Part shown: one piece after another, positions 24,784-33,220 of the stretch | Layout: each line of letters opens with the position of its first letter | How positions within the stretch are numbered: position 1 is the first letter of the stretch | Source of the DNA: Marinobacter salinus | Lineage (GTDB): Bacteria > Pseudomonadota > Gammaproteobacteria > Pseudomonadales > Oleiphilaceae | DNA length: 64,000 bases | Direction of reading: 5' to 3' | NCBI RefSeq assembly: GCF_001854125.1 | Contig: NZ_CP017715.1 | Location: 124,001 to 188,000 of the forward strand | Notes under the pieces: generated by a model | Seen by the model: only the letters and a program-made list of their open reading frames with translations | The model's database searches: none | Told to the model about the DNA's origin: nothing | Position numbers and translations under genes: made by a program

Positions 24784-24892
24784 GGGAAAACCAGGGGGCA
24801 ACTGAGAAAGGGCAGGAGCGCAGCAACGACAGCACCCACTGACCATCTCCGAAGCCCATGGGTCGCCCCGGACTGCTTCCCTTCAGAAATTT

Positions 24893-25336
24893 TTACTTGG
24901 CGGTCGTCACGTATTTCAGCACTTCAACAACCTGCTCGGGAGTTTGTGCCCAGGCCATGGCGGCGGCGTCCACTTCCTTGAGGGGGTGAACGATGTCGTC
25001 ATTGTGCAGGGTGATGTAGGGCGTCCCCATGGCGGCGCAGTAGCCGGCATCGAAAGCCGCATTCCATTGCTTGTATTTGTCGCCGAACCGGATCACCGCC
25101 AGATCGCATTGCTCCAGCATGGTCTTGGTTCGAATGCCATTAACCTTTGATGATTGGTGGTCGCGCCAGAAGGCTACTTCCGGCTTACCCAGCACATCGC
25201 CGGCAGCATCGCTGGCTTCATGATTGGTTACCGGTGCGGTGAACTCCACCGGTAACCCGGCAGCTTCCGCCCCGGCCTGAATCTGTTCACGCCAGTCAGT
25301 GTGAATTTCGCCAGATAGATAAACGGTCCAGATCAT
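24893..25336 (-). CDS. YtoQ family protein
   Basis: A 147-residue protein with the family's start MIWTVYLSGEIHTDWREQI and conserved ITLHNDDIVHPLKEVDAAAM. The fold is probably nucleoside 2-deoxyribosyltransferase-like, as the pattern of small-residue loops suggests, but the reaction is unknown. It is convergent with the NADAR gene; a nucleotide-related role would fit both, though this is speculation. Confidence 0.8.
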   Translation of the reverse strand: MIWTVYLSGEIHTDWREQIQAGAEAAGLPVEFTAPVTNHEASDAAGDVLGKPEVAFWRDHQSSKVNGIRTKTMLEQCDLAVIRFGDKYKQWNAAFDAGYCAAMGTPYITLHNDDIVHPLKEVDAAAMAWAQTPEQVVEVLKYVTTAK

Positions 25337-25623
25337 GGAGGTTTCCTCGGTTGTGTTGGAATGGGTCGGTTGTCAGTCCTGTACTGGACTATTTTGGTGC
25401 TGATCGCAAAAAAGAATAAAAAACAGTGCTTTTTGACGCAAACGTATTTTCCGGTTTTTTCATGTTGTAGAGTATCGGCTCTGGCAACATGTAAGGGATG
25501 ACATCCGGTTCAGAGAAGAACCATCTTCCGCGTCTTCGGTACCCGTCCCTTTCCTACTGTTCTCATTTTTTGTATCAGTTGCACAAAGAACCATCGTTCT
25601 TGGCAGGTTTAGGAGCCCAATCC

Positions 25624-26589
25624 ATGAAAAAAATAGTTCCCTGGCTGATGTTAGGGGTTCTGTCTGGCTGCGCTACGCAAACGCCTCAAATGAAAGAGGT
25701 TGAACCGGCAGTGTCTGCCGAGCAACAGCGAGCGGCGCAGCAGGCCGCGATAGAGGCAAACAAGCCTGAGACTCTGAGCCTTAAACGGAAAATCGCGGTG
25801 GGTCGACTTTCCAACGAGACCAACTACGGACGCAGTTTGCTGCGCTCGAACGCCGAGGATCAGCTTGGCTCCAAAGTCACAGACATGTTCCTTCAGGCTC
25901 TGGCAAATAGCGAGAGTTATCTGGTTTTTGAACGGCCGGATATTGAGCTGTTGAGCAAGGAAGCAGAGTTGTCTGGCCAGGAAATCTCGATCACGGGTGT
26001 TGATACTCTGGTAATTGGTTCGTTAACCCAGTTTGGTCGTGCCACGACCGGCGAGCGAGGGTTCCTCTCTTCCTCGAAAAAGCAGGAAGCGACGGCAACG
26101 GTCGACCTCAGGTTGGTTGATGTAACGACGGGCAGGGTGTTTGCCTCTGTGACGGGCTCGGGTTCTTCATCCACCGAACAGGCCCGCACCATGGGATTTG
26201 GTTCTGCTGCGGGATATGACGGCAGCCTGAATGATCAGGCCATTGCGGCAGCCGTTACAGCAGCCGTCGATAAGATGACCGGTTTGTTCCTGGAGAAGCC
26301 CTGGACAGCTGATTTGCTGGCGCAGGAAGACGGCCTCGTTTATATCAGTGGCGGCAGGAATCAGGGTGTCCGTGAAGGGATGGTTTTCACCATCGAAACA
26401 CGGGGCAAGAAAGTGAAATCCCAGACCACAGGCACAACGATTTCGCTGCCGGGGAAGGACGTTGCCGAGCTCAAGGTGATCGGCCTGTTTGGTGATGATC
26501 CTCTCGATCAGGGGGCAATCGGAGAAGTATCAAATGGCTCTTTGCAGGGTTATGAGCTTAGCGACCTGCGTGTTAAGGAGAAGAAGTGA
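25624..26589 (+). CDS. CsgG/HfaB family outer-membrane lipoprotein
   Basis: A 321-residue lipoprotein with lipobox LSGC at residues 15-18. KRKIAVGRLSNETNYGRSLL and DTLVIGSLTQFGR are typical of CsgG/HfaB proteins, which form ring-shaped outer-membrane secretion or assembly complexes. No curli subunit genes are near. It is the first gene of a tight four-gene operon, overlapping the next gene in TGATG. The start ATG 25624 gives a short basic signal peptide. Confidence 0.88.
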   Translation: MKKIVPWLMLGVLSGCATQTPQMKEVEPAVSAEQQRAAQQAAIEANKPETLSLKRKIAVGRLSNETNYGRSLLRSNAEDQLGSKVTDMFLQALANSESYLVFERPDIELLSKEAELSGQEISITGVDTLVIGSLTQFGRATTGERGFLSSSKKQEATATVDLRLVDVTTGRVFASVTGSGSSSTEQARTMGFGSAAGYDGSLNDQAIAAAVTAAVDKMTGLFLEKPWTADLLAQEDGLVYISGGRNQGVREGMVFTIETRGKKVKSQTTGTTISLPGKDVAELKVIGLFGDDPLDQGAIGEVSNGSLQGYELSDLRVKEKK

Positions 26590-26909
26590 TGAGGATCCTA
26601 TTGGCATTGCTGGTGTGCTTCACCCTGGCGGCTTGTGTCCAGGCGCCGTCACGCAATACCCAGGTTGTGGATGATCGCCCGGGTCTGGCTTTCGAGGTGA
26701 ACTCGGTGGCTGCGGAATACTATGAGCTGCGGATTGATGATGTTTCTTATGGTTATGTGCGCCAATACCTGGCCGGTGAAAACCTGCTGAAACTCATTGA
26801 TGGGACCCATCAGGTAGAACTTCTTTCCGACGGGAAGGTGGTTTACCAGCAAGAAGTGTATCTCGGGGCGGGCTCTAACCGGATTCTGAAGGTAGGGAAC
26901 TATGACTGA
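26589..26909 (+). CDS. small lipoprotein between CsgG and DUF4810 genes
   Basis: A 106-residue lipoprotein (lipobox LAAC at about residues 14-17) with a beta-rich mature part (YYELRIDDVSYGYVRQYL; HQVELLSDGKVVYQQEVYLG). The fold may be PEGA-like. Its ATG overlaps the CsgG stop by one base and its end overlaps the DUF4810 start by 8 nt, so it is translationally coupled on both sides. It is not part of the three-gene CsgG/DUF4810/DUF799 unit as I know it. Confidence 0.72.
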   Translation: MRILLALLVCFTLAACVQAPSRNTQVVDDRPGLAFEVNSVAAEYYELRIDDVSYGYVRQYLAGENLLKLIDGTHQVELLSDGKVVYQQEVYLGAGSNRILKVGNYD

Positions 26910-27249
26910 AAAATATCTTCTTGGGTTGTCATTACTGGTTCTGCTGACTGGTTGTGCGAGCAATCAGGGCCTCTACGAGTGGGGGCAGTACCAGGAAACG
27001 CTGTTTGTGGTTTACCACGAACCGGAACTCAAGGAAGAGGCTCTGAGAGGCTACCTTGAGTTTGTTGAAACGGGTGGAACGCCGCAGCACCCGATTGCTC
27101 CCGGCCTTTACGCCGAAGCCGGCACGTTTATGCTGGAGCAGGGTGACGTTGATACCGCAATTAAGTTCTACAAAATGGAATACGAAGCATGGCCCGAGAG
27201 CCAGCCGATGCTGGGTATGTTGATTGAGAACCTGGAGGCCAGAAAATGA
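26902..27249 (+). CDS. DUF4810 domain lipoprotein
   Basis: A 115-residue lipoprotein (LTGC lipobox) matching DUF4810: LYEWGQYQETLFVVYHEPE and APGLYAEAGTFMLEQGD. The middle resembles one TPR-like helical pair. It normally sits between CsgG and DUF799 genes and is presumed to be part of the same envelope complex. It overlaps both neighbours (8 nt and 4 nt). Confidence 0.87.
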   Translation: MTEKYLLGLSLLVLLTGCASNQGLYEWGQYQETLFVVYHEPELKEEALRGYLEFVETGGTPQHPIAPGLYAEAGTFMLEQGDVDTAIKFYKMEYEAWPESQPMLGMLIENLEARK

Positions 27250-27914
27250 GTAAGTTGAAACTGTGCCTCGTGTTTTGCCTCGTCGCCCTGGCCACCGGTT
27301 GCGCCACCTCCGGAAATCCGAATCGCCTGAATGCATTCCACGATGCGGCGCCGAGGTCTGTTCTGGTGGTTCCGCCTGTCAATATGACCACGGATGTGCA
27401 GGGGACAACTTCAGTATTGGCAACCTTGCCATTCTATCTCGCTGAAAGAGGCTACTACGTTTTTCCCGTGAATACGGTAAAAACGCTGCTGGAATACGAA
27501 GGTTACTATGAGCCGGCCGAAGCACATGCGGCACCGCCGGAACAGCTGGCGAATCTGTTCAAAGCGGACTCCATTCTCTATGTGACGATTCACGAGTGGA
27601 CGTCGCGGTACATGCTGCTGACGACAACAACCGAGGTGGATTTCGAGTACCGCATTGTTAATGCAGACGGCGCTGAGCTCTGGTCTGCACGGCAGCAAAT
27701 GACCTACACGCCGGACAATAACAGTTCCGGCAACCCGCTGATTGATCTGATTGCCATGGCGGTTACTGCGGCGGTTGAGAGAGCTGCACCAAATTACCTT
27801 CCACTAACCCGGCAGGCGAATTCATTGGCCTTTTACGGTCCTAACGGTGTTCCTCCCGGGCCATACAGCCCGTTGTATGAGCAGTATTACAAACAGTTGG
27901 ATGCTGCCCAGTAG
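27246..27914 (+). CDS. DUF799/GNA1162 family lipoprotein
   Basis: A 222-residue lipoprotein (ATGC lipobox) of the GNA1162/DUF799 family: SVLVVPPVNMTTDVQGTTS, RGYYVFPVNTVKTLLEYEG, FKADSILYVTIHEWTSRYM. The structure of family members is TolB-N-like and they are surface-exposed in Neisseria. It is the last gene of the CsgG operon and is followed by a strong terminator. The function of the assembly is unknown. Confidence 0.88.
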   Translation: MSKLKLCLVFCLVALATGCATSGNPNRLNAFHDAAPRSVLVVPPVNMTTDVQGTTSVLATLPFYLAERGYYVFPVNTVKTLLEYEGYYEPAEAHAAPPEQLANLFKADSILYVTIHEWTSRYMLLTTTTEVDFEYRIVNADGAELWSARQQMTYTPDNNSSGNPLIDLIAMAVTAAVERAAPNYLPLTRQANSLAFYGPNGVPPGPYSPLYEQYYKQLDAAQ

Positions 27915-27944
27915 CGCTTGGTGTTCGCGGATATTGCCTGACTG

Positions 27945-27973
27945 AAAACAGCCCCTTCCGGGGCTGTTTTCTT
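27945..27973. terminator. bidirectional rho-independent terminator
   Basis: AAAACAGCCCC and GGGGCTGTTTT form a perfect 11-bp stem with a TTCC loop between the end of the CsgG operon and the end of the convergent monooxygenase gene, with A and T runs on both sides. Confidence 0.88.
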
Positions 27974-28012
27974 TGAATCAGCCGTTGCGCTGAGCGTCAG
28001 CGGCCAAGGACA

Positions 28013-29911
28013 TCACCGGGAGCGGTGCAGGGCTCCATCGAAGAACGAGGCAAGCTCATCGACGTTGCCCAGTGGGAGCACCTGCGAAACGTAATGGTCC
28101 GGTCGCACTACGACAACGGCGCCGTTTCTGTCGATACCGCGGGTATCGAAAATGTCGACTTCCGGATCGATGGCGTAGACCTTTTCATAGTCTGTTACTT
28201 GGAAGGGCCCCACCTTCGGCGCAAAGATGGCGGAGATGTTCGGGCCAAATTCGATCTCCCCATGGGGTTGTTGGTAGATCACCTTGACGTCGAAGATGCT
28301 GTCCAGGTCCGAGCCCTCGGGCGTGTACTTCACAACCGGCGAGTCGGGTGAGCTGAACAGCCACTCCGCCCATGCGGCCAAACGGGAATCCTCCCCGGGA
28401 CGGGCCTTGTCGGCGAAGGCGTAGATTCGCCAACGGCCGTCGGCGGTGGCATGGTGACCCAAGTGGACATCATTGCCATCGCAAACGCGCGTTACCCGCT
28501 CCGATTTGAACCGTTTGCCAACGGGGAAGCCGGTGGCCAGGTTCTGGTGTTCTGTGGTGCCGGTGATCATCGACTCCGTGTACTCGGTCATGAAGCCAGC
28601 CGGAAACTCGGCGGTTTTCACGTAAAAATCCGCCAGCTCTTTCGGATCCTCGAACTCCTCGGCGGGCTTGGCCATCAAGCTCGACCATTCCCGATCGAAG
28701 TCGATCAGGTTCTGCGCGACAACCTGGCGTTCACTCGAATAGGTACTGAGTAGAGATTCGGGTGCAATGCCGGAGAGCACATGGCCCAGCTTCCAGGCGA
28801 TGTTCCAACCGTCCTGCATGGATACGTTCATGCCCTGACCTGCTTTGGCGCTGTGGGTATGGCAGGCGTCACCGGTGATAAACACCCGTGGAGCCCGGGA
28901 GTCTTCTTCGCCGGGTGGAACGTCATCGAATTTGTCGGTCACTCGGTGGCCAACCTCATAGACGGCGTACCAGGCGCAGTTCTTCACCTCCAGGGTATAA
29001 GGGTGCAAGATCTGGTTGGCCTTCTTGATGGTGGTTTCCAGGGTGGTCTGGCGTATCTGGTGATTGTCATCCTCGGGGACTTCGCCGAGGTCGACGTACA
29101 TCCGGAACAGGTGACCGCCTTCGCGGGGAATGAGCAGAATACTGCCACCGGTTGATGACTGAATGGCACACTTGGTGCGGATATCCGGGAAGTCGGTGGT
29201 GGCCAGCACATCCATCACACCCCAGGCATGATTCGAAACCGCGCCGATGTGCTTGCGGCCAATCGATTCACGAACGCGACTGTGTGCGCCATCGCAACCG
29301 ATGACGTATTTGGCTTTCACCGTGCATTCCTGACCTTCGTTATCGCCCGCGGTATGGCGCAATGTGACTTCGACGGGATAGTCCTCGCCGTCGTGAGTCG
29401 TCAGCCCTACGAACTCCAGGCCGAAGTCGGGGGTCAGCCGGGCGGGGGCGTTTTTGGCGAACTCGGCGAAGTAATCGAGAACCCGGGCCTGGTTGACGAT
29501 CAGATGGGGAAACTCGCTGATCTTACCGCCGGGATCATCTAATGCCACCGAGGAGCGGGCAATGTGCTCCGGGTTATCGGCATCCGGGGCCCAGAACGCC
29601 ATCTCGGTTATACGGTAGGCCTCTTCAGTGATTCTTCCGGCAAAACCGAATGCCTGGAATGTTTCGACGCTGCGTGCCTGGATGCCATCGGCCTGGCCGA
29701 TTTCCAATCGTCCCGAACGCCGTTCGACGACACGAGTAGTAATGTTCGGAAACTTGGCCAACTGGGCAGCGGCAATCATGCCGGCAGGTCCGCTGCCGAC
29801 GATGAGCACATCCACGGTATCCGGCAATGTCTCCGGGCGGTCAATGCCCGTGCCGGACGCTTCCTCGACTCTCGGATCGGTGGATACGTATCCGTGATGG
29901 TGAAATTGCAT
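28013..29911 (-). CDS. MobA-like FAD-dependent aromatic monooxygenase
   Basis: A 632-residue flavoprotein of the phenol 2-monooxygenase type, closest in my reading to 3-hydroxybenzoate 4-monooxygenase (MobA). GxGxxG reads VGSGPAGM (about 38-45), the DG motif GCDGAHSRVRE, and the GD motif FITGDACHTHSAKAGQGMN; a C-terminal thioredoxin-like domain follows. It hydroxylates an aromatic ring using NAD(P)H and O2. As the last gene of the hpa island, which lacks hpaBC, it probably makes homoprotocatechuate; 3-hydroxyphenylacetate is the likely substrate by analogy with MobA regiochemistry. Start supported by GGAGAAG. Confidence 0.82.
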   Translation of the reverse strand: MQFHHHGYVSTDPRVEEASGTGIDRPETLPDTVDVLIVGSGPAGMIAAAQLAKFPNITTRVVERRSGRLEIGQADGIQARSVETFQAFGFAGRITEEAYRITEMAFWAPDADNPEHIARSSVALDDPGGKISEFPHLIVNQARVLDYFAEFAKNAPARLTPDFGLEFVGLTTHDGEDYPVEVTLRHTAGDNEGQECTVKAKYVIGCDGAHSRVRESIGRKHIGAVSNHAWGVMDVLATTDFPDIRTKCAIQSSTGGSILLIPREGGHLFRMYVDLGEVPEDDNHQIRQTTLETTIKKANQILHPYTLEVKNCAWYAVYEVGHRVTDKFDDVPPGEEDSRAPRVFITGDACHTHSAKAGQGMNVSMQDGWNIAWKLGHVLSGIAPESLLSTYSSERQVVAQNLIDFDREWSSLMAKPAEEFEDPKELADFYVKTAEFPAGFMTEYTESMITGTTEHQNLATGFPVGKRFKSERVTRVCDGNDVHLGHHATADGRWRIYAFADKARPGEDSRLAAWAEWLFSSPDSPVVKYTPEGSDLDSIFDVKVIYQQPHGEIEFGPNISAIFAPKVGPFQVTDYEKVYAIDPEVDIFDTRGIDRNGAVVVVRPDHYVSQVLPLGNVDELASFFDGALHRSR

Positions 29912-30070
29912 GGTGACTTCTCCTTTTTTGTTTTCTGGGGCCGTACGGATGGTAGTGAGACCTCTCTACGCTGCCTCTTGTAGGAATCCGCTTTTTTGTA
30001 GGTATGTGGTGGCTTCAGTTAATTCTGCGGAGTTAAGTCTGTGCAGGAAATGTAAAAATCTGGCTTGTTA

Positions 30071-30081
30071 TTGCACTTTTC
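30071..30081 (-). promoter_or_regulatory. GAAAAGTGCAA motif upstream of the MobA-like gene
   Basis: GAAAAGTGCAA on the minus strand, 160 nt before the start codon. The same 11-mer occurs at a similar distance upstream of hpaD, suggesting a shared activator site. Confidence 0.4.
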
Positions 30082-30151
30082 TGTATTTGGTCGAGTTGCC
30101 ATAGATCACGGCCTACCCGCTGCAGGCCGTTACAGTCTCTGGTGCTTGGCC

Positions 30152-31078
30152 TCAGATACGGCTTGAGCCGGGAATAAAGGACTCGGTGACTGAGGCCTGC
30201 GGAGCAGGAACCTTGTCGCCGCTGACCTTGGATACCGGGAATACGGCGTTGATCTGGCCAGTCCCTGAGCTGCCGAAGTACGGTGTCAGTATTTCCGCTT
30301 TCTGGTCGTACTCGGACCAGCCCAGTGCGCCCAGCAGCATGGCGGTGTCATGCATAAAGCCTTCACCGTGACCCTTTACGGCGTATTCGGGCAGCATTTC
30401 GCAGAAGTCTTCCCACTCGCCGTTTTCCCACATCCGAACCACTTCGTGATCCAGGCGTTCGAGGAACGGAGACCAGGTTTTGGTGGCGAACTTTGGTGCC
30501 TGACCATTCTGGGCAAAGCGGTGGGAGAGCGAGCCGCTGGCAAATATCGCCACGGTGCCATCGTAGTGCTCTTCGATCGCCTTGCGCATGGCCCAGCCCA
30601 GACGGGCACTGTCATTCAGGTAGTGCACGGTGCACATTGCAGAGACGGAGATTACCTTGAAGTGGCGGTCTTCGTTCATATAGCGCATCGGTACCAGAGT
30701 GCCGTACTCGGGATCGAGGGTGGTCTTGTCATGGGCCAGTGTTTCCACGCCCTGAGCATTGCATTCGGCCGCCAGAATTTTGCCGAGCTCAGGATTTCCG
30801 TCGTATTCAAACTTCATATTAGAGATGAAGTGAGGCAGTTCACCACTGGTGTAATTACCTTTGAAGTGTTCGCCACAATTGATGTGGTAGTTGGCGTTTA
30901 CCAGCCAATGGGTATCGAATACGACAATGGTATCCACACCCAGCTCACGGCAGCGGCGGCCGATCTCGATATGACCGTCGATGGCCGGTTGGCGAAAGCC
31001 CTTCTGCGGACCGTCCAGCTCGGATAGATACATGGATGGCACATGCGTGATCTTAGCGGCAAGCGCGAGTTTTCCCAT
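30152..31078 (-). CDS. hpaD: 3,4-dihydroxyphenylacetate 2,3-dioxygenase
   Basis: A 308-residue LigB-type extradiol dioxygenase that follows E. coli HpcB/HpaD closely (MGKLALAAKITHVPSMYLSE; DTIVVFDTHWLVNANYHIN; YGTLVPMRYMNED). Iron-binding and catalytic histidines lie in ITHVPS, DTHWLV and SGSLSHRF. It cleaves homoprotocatechuate to 5-carboxymethyl-2-hydroxymuconic semialdehyde. The C-terminus is about 20 residues longer than in E. coli. The gene has its own 224-nt upstream region with the GAAAAGTGCAA motif. Confidence 0.94.
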   Translation of the reverse strand: MGKLALAAKITHVPSMYLSELDGPQKGFRQPAIDGHIEIGRRCRELGVDTIVVFDTHWLVNANYHINCGEHFKGNYTSGELPHFISNMKFEYDGNPELGKILAAECNAQGVETLAHDKTTLDPEYGTLVPMRYMNEDRHFKVISVSAMCTVHYLNDSARLGWAMRKAIEEHYDGTVAIFASGSLSHRFAQNGQAPKFATKTWSPFLERLDHEVVRMWENGEWEDFCEMLPEYAVKGHGEGFMHDTAMLLGALGWSEYDQKAEILTPYFGSSGTGQINAVFPVSKVSGDKVPAPQASVTESFIPGSSRI

Positions 31079-31229
31079 GACAGTTTCCTTTTGTTGTTGA
31101 AGGTTGTGGGTGCATTGGGTGACAACGTGCCTTGTTGTTGATTTTGATTGGCAGCGCCTGGTTCCAGTATTTGTAACTCAATTATTCTCGGCTCTTCTTT
31201 GACAGGAAATGCAGTATTCACGTTAAAAG

Positions 31230-31240
31230 TTGCACTTTTC
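31230..31240 (-). promoter_or_regulatory. GAAAAGTGCAA motif upstream of hpaD
   Basis: Same 11-mer and orientation as at 30071, 152 nt before the hpaD start. It may be a target of the AraC-type regulator HpaA; that link is inferred. Confidence 0.4.
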
Positions 31241-31302
31241 GGTTTTGTTGCCCGGCATAGCCTGACTCCCCAGTGCTGGTTTCCGGGACCATGGTGCTCT
31301 CC

Positions 31303-32505
31303 TCAGGCTTCTGCTTCCGGGCTGCGCTGCCGACTAACCGCATAATAGTGAGCACCAAGCGCCGCTACGGGCGCCAGAAAGATGCAGAAGGCAATCGCCA
31401 GCACGCCTTCGCCGAGCAGCAACGGCATGAGCTGAGCAATCACGGAGCCCGTTAAAAGTTGTATGAACCCCATCAGCCCCGAAGCGGTGGCCGCCGATGT
31501 GGGCGAGCAGCTGATCGCAGCGGATTGGGCGTTGGGCTGGCTGAGTCCCCGGCCGAACGTAACCACGGCCATTGGCAGGAACAGCGTGGCGTAGCTCAGC
31601 TCGCCACCGAGCGCGAAACCGAGCAGTGTCAGTGCGCCGGTCAGTGAAAGCGCGTTGCCGAGTAGCATTACCTGATCGGCACTGGCGTGCCTGGCAAGCC
31701 GCGTCGACAGGAAGCTGCCAGTCATAAATGCCAGCGAAACTGCCAGAAACCAGGTGCCAAACAGGGCAGAACTACCACCGAGCCGATCGACTATATAGGG
31801 GGCGGTGCCAACGAATATATAGAACGCTGCGGCGATGAAGGTAGTGGAGAGTGCATAGCCGATATACCCCCCTGAGCTGAAGACACCTGCATAGCGCTGA
31901 ATGACCGGGCCCAGCCGCAGGCTGTCACTTTTCTCACGACAGGTCTCAGGAAGCTGCAGTGTGGCCACCAGCAGCGCTATGATCCCCATGCCCAGGGAAA
32001 CATAAAAGATGGACTGCCATCCCGCCCAGAGATTCAGGTAGCCGCCTAGCATCGGGGCGATTGCCTGGGAGGTGGCTATTGCCATTACGACATAACCCAT
32101 GCGACTGGCGGCTCCCTCCCGGCCATAGATGTCGATGATAATCGTGCGCGCCAGTACCATTGCAGCACTACCCCCGAGTGCCTGCAGCACACGGCCGGCG
32201 ATCAATAGTGTGACATCGGGCGCGAGTGCTGCGAGCAGGCTCCCGAGCGTGTGGAGGGCAAGTCCCCCGAGCAGGATAGGGCGTCGCCCGAAGTGGTCGG
32301 CAAGTGGGCCGGAGAGTAACTGGCCGAATGCCAGCATGAACAGATAAGCCGTAAAACTTAGCTGAATCACCCCGACCCCGGTCCGGAGGTCCCTCGCAGC
32401 GTCCGGCATTGCTGGCACGAACAGGTTGAGCGCCATTGGGCTCGCCATGGCGATAATTGTCATCAGGGCGATAGACAGTTTGCGAACCGGGGTGTCGGCT
32501 GTCAT
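31303..32505 (-). CDS. Bcr/CflA-type MFS transporter
   Basis: A 400-residue protein with about 12 membrane helices. The loop motif GPLADHFGRRPILLGG between helices 2 and 3 and RTIIIDIYGREGAASRMGYV are typical of the Bcr/CflA drug-H+ antiporter branch. It lies inside the hpa island where an HpaX-type importer could be expected, but the motif suits export, perhaps of toxic catechol or semialdehyde intermediates. Two tandem candidate HpaR boxes lie upstream. The ribosome-binding site is weak. Confidence 0.87.
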   Translation of the reverse strand: MTADTPVRKLSIALMTIIAMASPMALNLFVPAMPDAARDLRTGVGVIQLSFTAYLFMLAFGQLLSGPLADHFGRRPILLGGLALHTLGSLLAALAPDVTLLIAGRVLQALGGSAAMVLARTIIIDIYGREGAASRMGYVVMAIATSQAIAPMLGGYLNLWAGWQSIFYVSLGMGIIALLVATLQLPETCREKSDSLRLGPVIQRYAGVFSSGGYIGYALSTTFIAAAFYIFVGTAPYIVDRLGGSSALFGTWFLAVSLAFMTGSFLSTRLARHASADQVMLLGNALSLTGALTLLGFALGGELSYATLFLPMAVVTFGRGLSQPNAQSAAISCSPTSAATASGLMGFIQLLTGSVIAQLMPLLLGEGVLAIAFCIFLAPVAALGAHYYAVSRQRSPEAEA

Positions 32506-32614
32506 TTTTTGATGCTGTCTCAGTGCAGGGCGCGCAAGAGTGAGCGCAGCTCACGTTCTTTCAGCATTGCGAAGAAATCTCCACCGGACGAGGCGCGGCG
32601 ACGGTCACTCAATA

Positions 32615-32658
32615 ATAATTAATATATTAACTATAAAACTAGTTAACATATTATCTAA
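32615..32658. promoter_or_regulatory. two tandem candidate HpaR operators upstream of the MFS gene
   Basis: The 20-mer at 32639-32658 (CTAGTTAACATATTATCTAA) matches the hpaH-promoter palindrome at 18 of 20 positions; the one at 32615-32634 matches at 16. Their centres are 24 nt apart. They sit between hpaR and the MFS gene, so they probably control the latter. Confidence 0.6.
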
Positions 32659-32703
32659 TGTCAATGCCTTGAGGTATGGCGATCGCCAGTCCAGGAAGTG
32701 CGT

Positions 32704-33126
32704 TCAGGGCTTAACGTCACAGAGTTTGTTCAGCAACTCTTCCAGTTTTTTCATGTCCTCGGGCGAGAAGCGCTCGGTCATTTCAAGGTAGCGTGCTTCG
32801 AGGAGGGGGCTCATTCGGGCGAACATCTCCTTGGATTTGTCGGTCAGGCTGATCAGGATCCGGCGCTGATCCTCGCTGGACTTTCGGCGCTTTATGTAAC
32901 CCTGTTGTTCCAGCCGGTTAATGATTCCCGTGAGGCTGGGGCTCAGTATGCAGCACAGTTCCGCCAGTTGTTTTGATTCCAGTTCCTCGAATTCATTGAG
33001 CGCGCGGATGACACGCCATTGCTGCTCGGTAAGGGGAATTTCCTGAAGCAGGGGGCGGAAAAAGGCCATGGCAGCCTCGCGGGCCTTGAGCAGCCGGAGG
33101 GGGAGCGAGTCATTAAACTTGCGCAT
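32704..33126 (-). CDS. hpaR: MarR-family homoprotocatechuate operon repressor
   Basis: A 140-residue MarR-type regulator matching HpaR/HpcR (SLPLRLLKAREAAMAFFRPL; LTEQQWRVIRALNEFEELES; CILSPSLTGIINRLEQQGYI). It should repress the meta-cleavage genes and release DNA on binding a pathway intermediate. Palindromic boxes of the expected MarR type occur in four promoter regions of the island, including its own, which suggests autoregulation. The AT-rich start region has only a weak ribosome-binding site. Confidence 0.92.
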   Translation of the reverse strand: MRKFNDSLPLRLLKAREAAMAFFRPLLQEIPLTEQQWRVIRALNEFEELESKQLAELCCILSPSLTGIINRLEQQGYIKRRKSSEDQRRILISLTDKSKEMFARMSPLLEARYLEMTERFSPEDMKKLEELLNKLCDVKP

Positions 33127-33197
33127 GAATTGGATTACCTTGGTCGTCCGGTCTTTGGGAGTTCGCCTGATGGCTGCGAAAACCAGCAGAGGATCAT

Positions 33198-33217
33198 TTT
33201 ATTAATGTATTAAGGAA
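33198..33217. promoter_or_regulatory. weak candidate HpaR operator upstream of hpaR
   Basis: TTTATTAATGTATTAAGGAA matches the reverse complement of the hpaH-promoter palindrome at 14 of 20 positions and lies 72 nt before the hpaR start. It could serve autoregulation. Confidence 0.35.
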
Positions 33218-33220
33218 TGT

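Noticed and set aside
24301..25336. NADAR and YtoQ genes as a toxin-antitoxin or phage-defence unit
   Set aside because: No ADP-ribosyltransferase toxin or other defence gene is adjacent, and both are common stand-alone housekeeping-type families.
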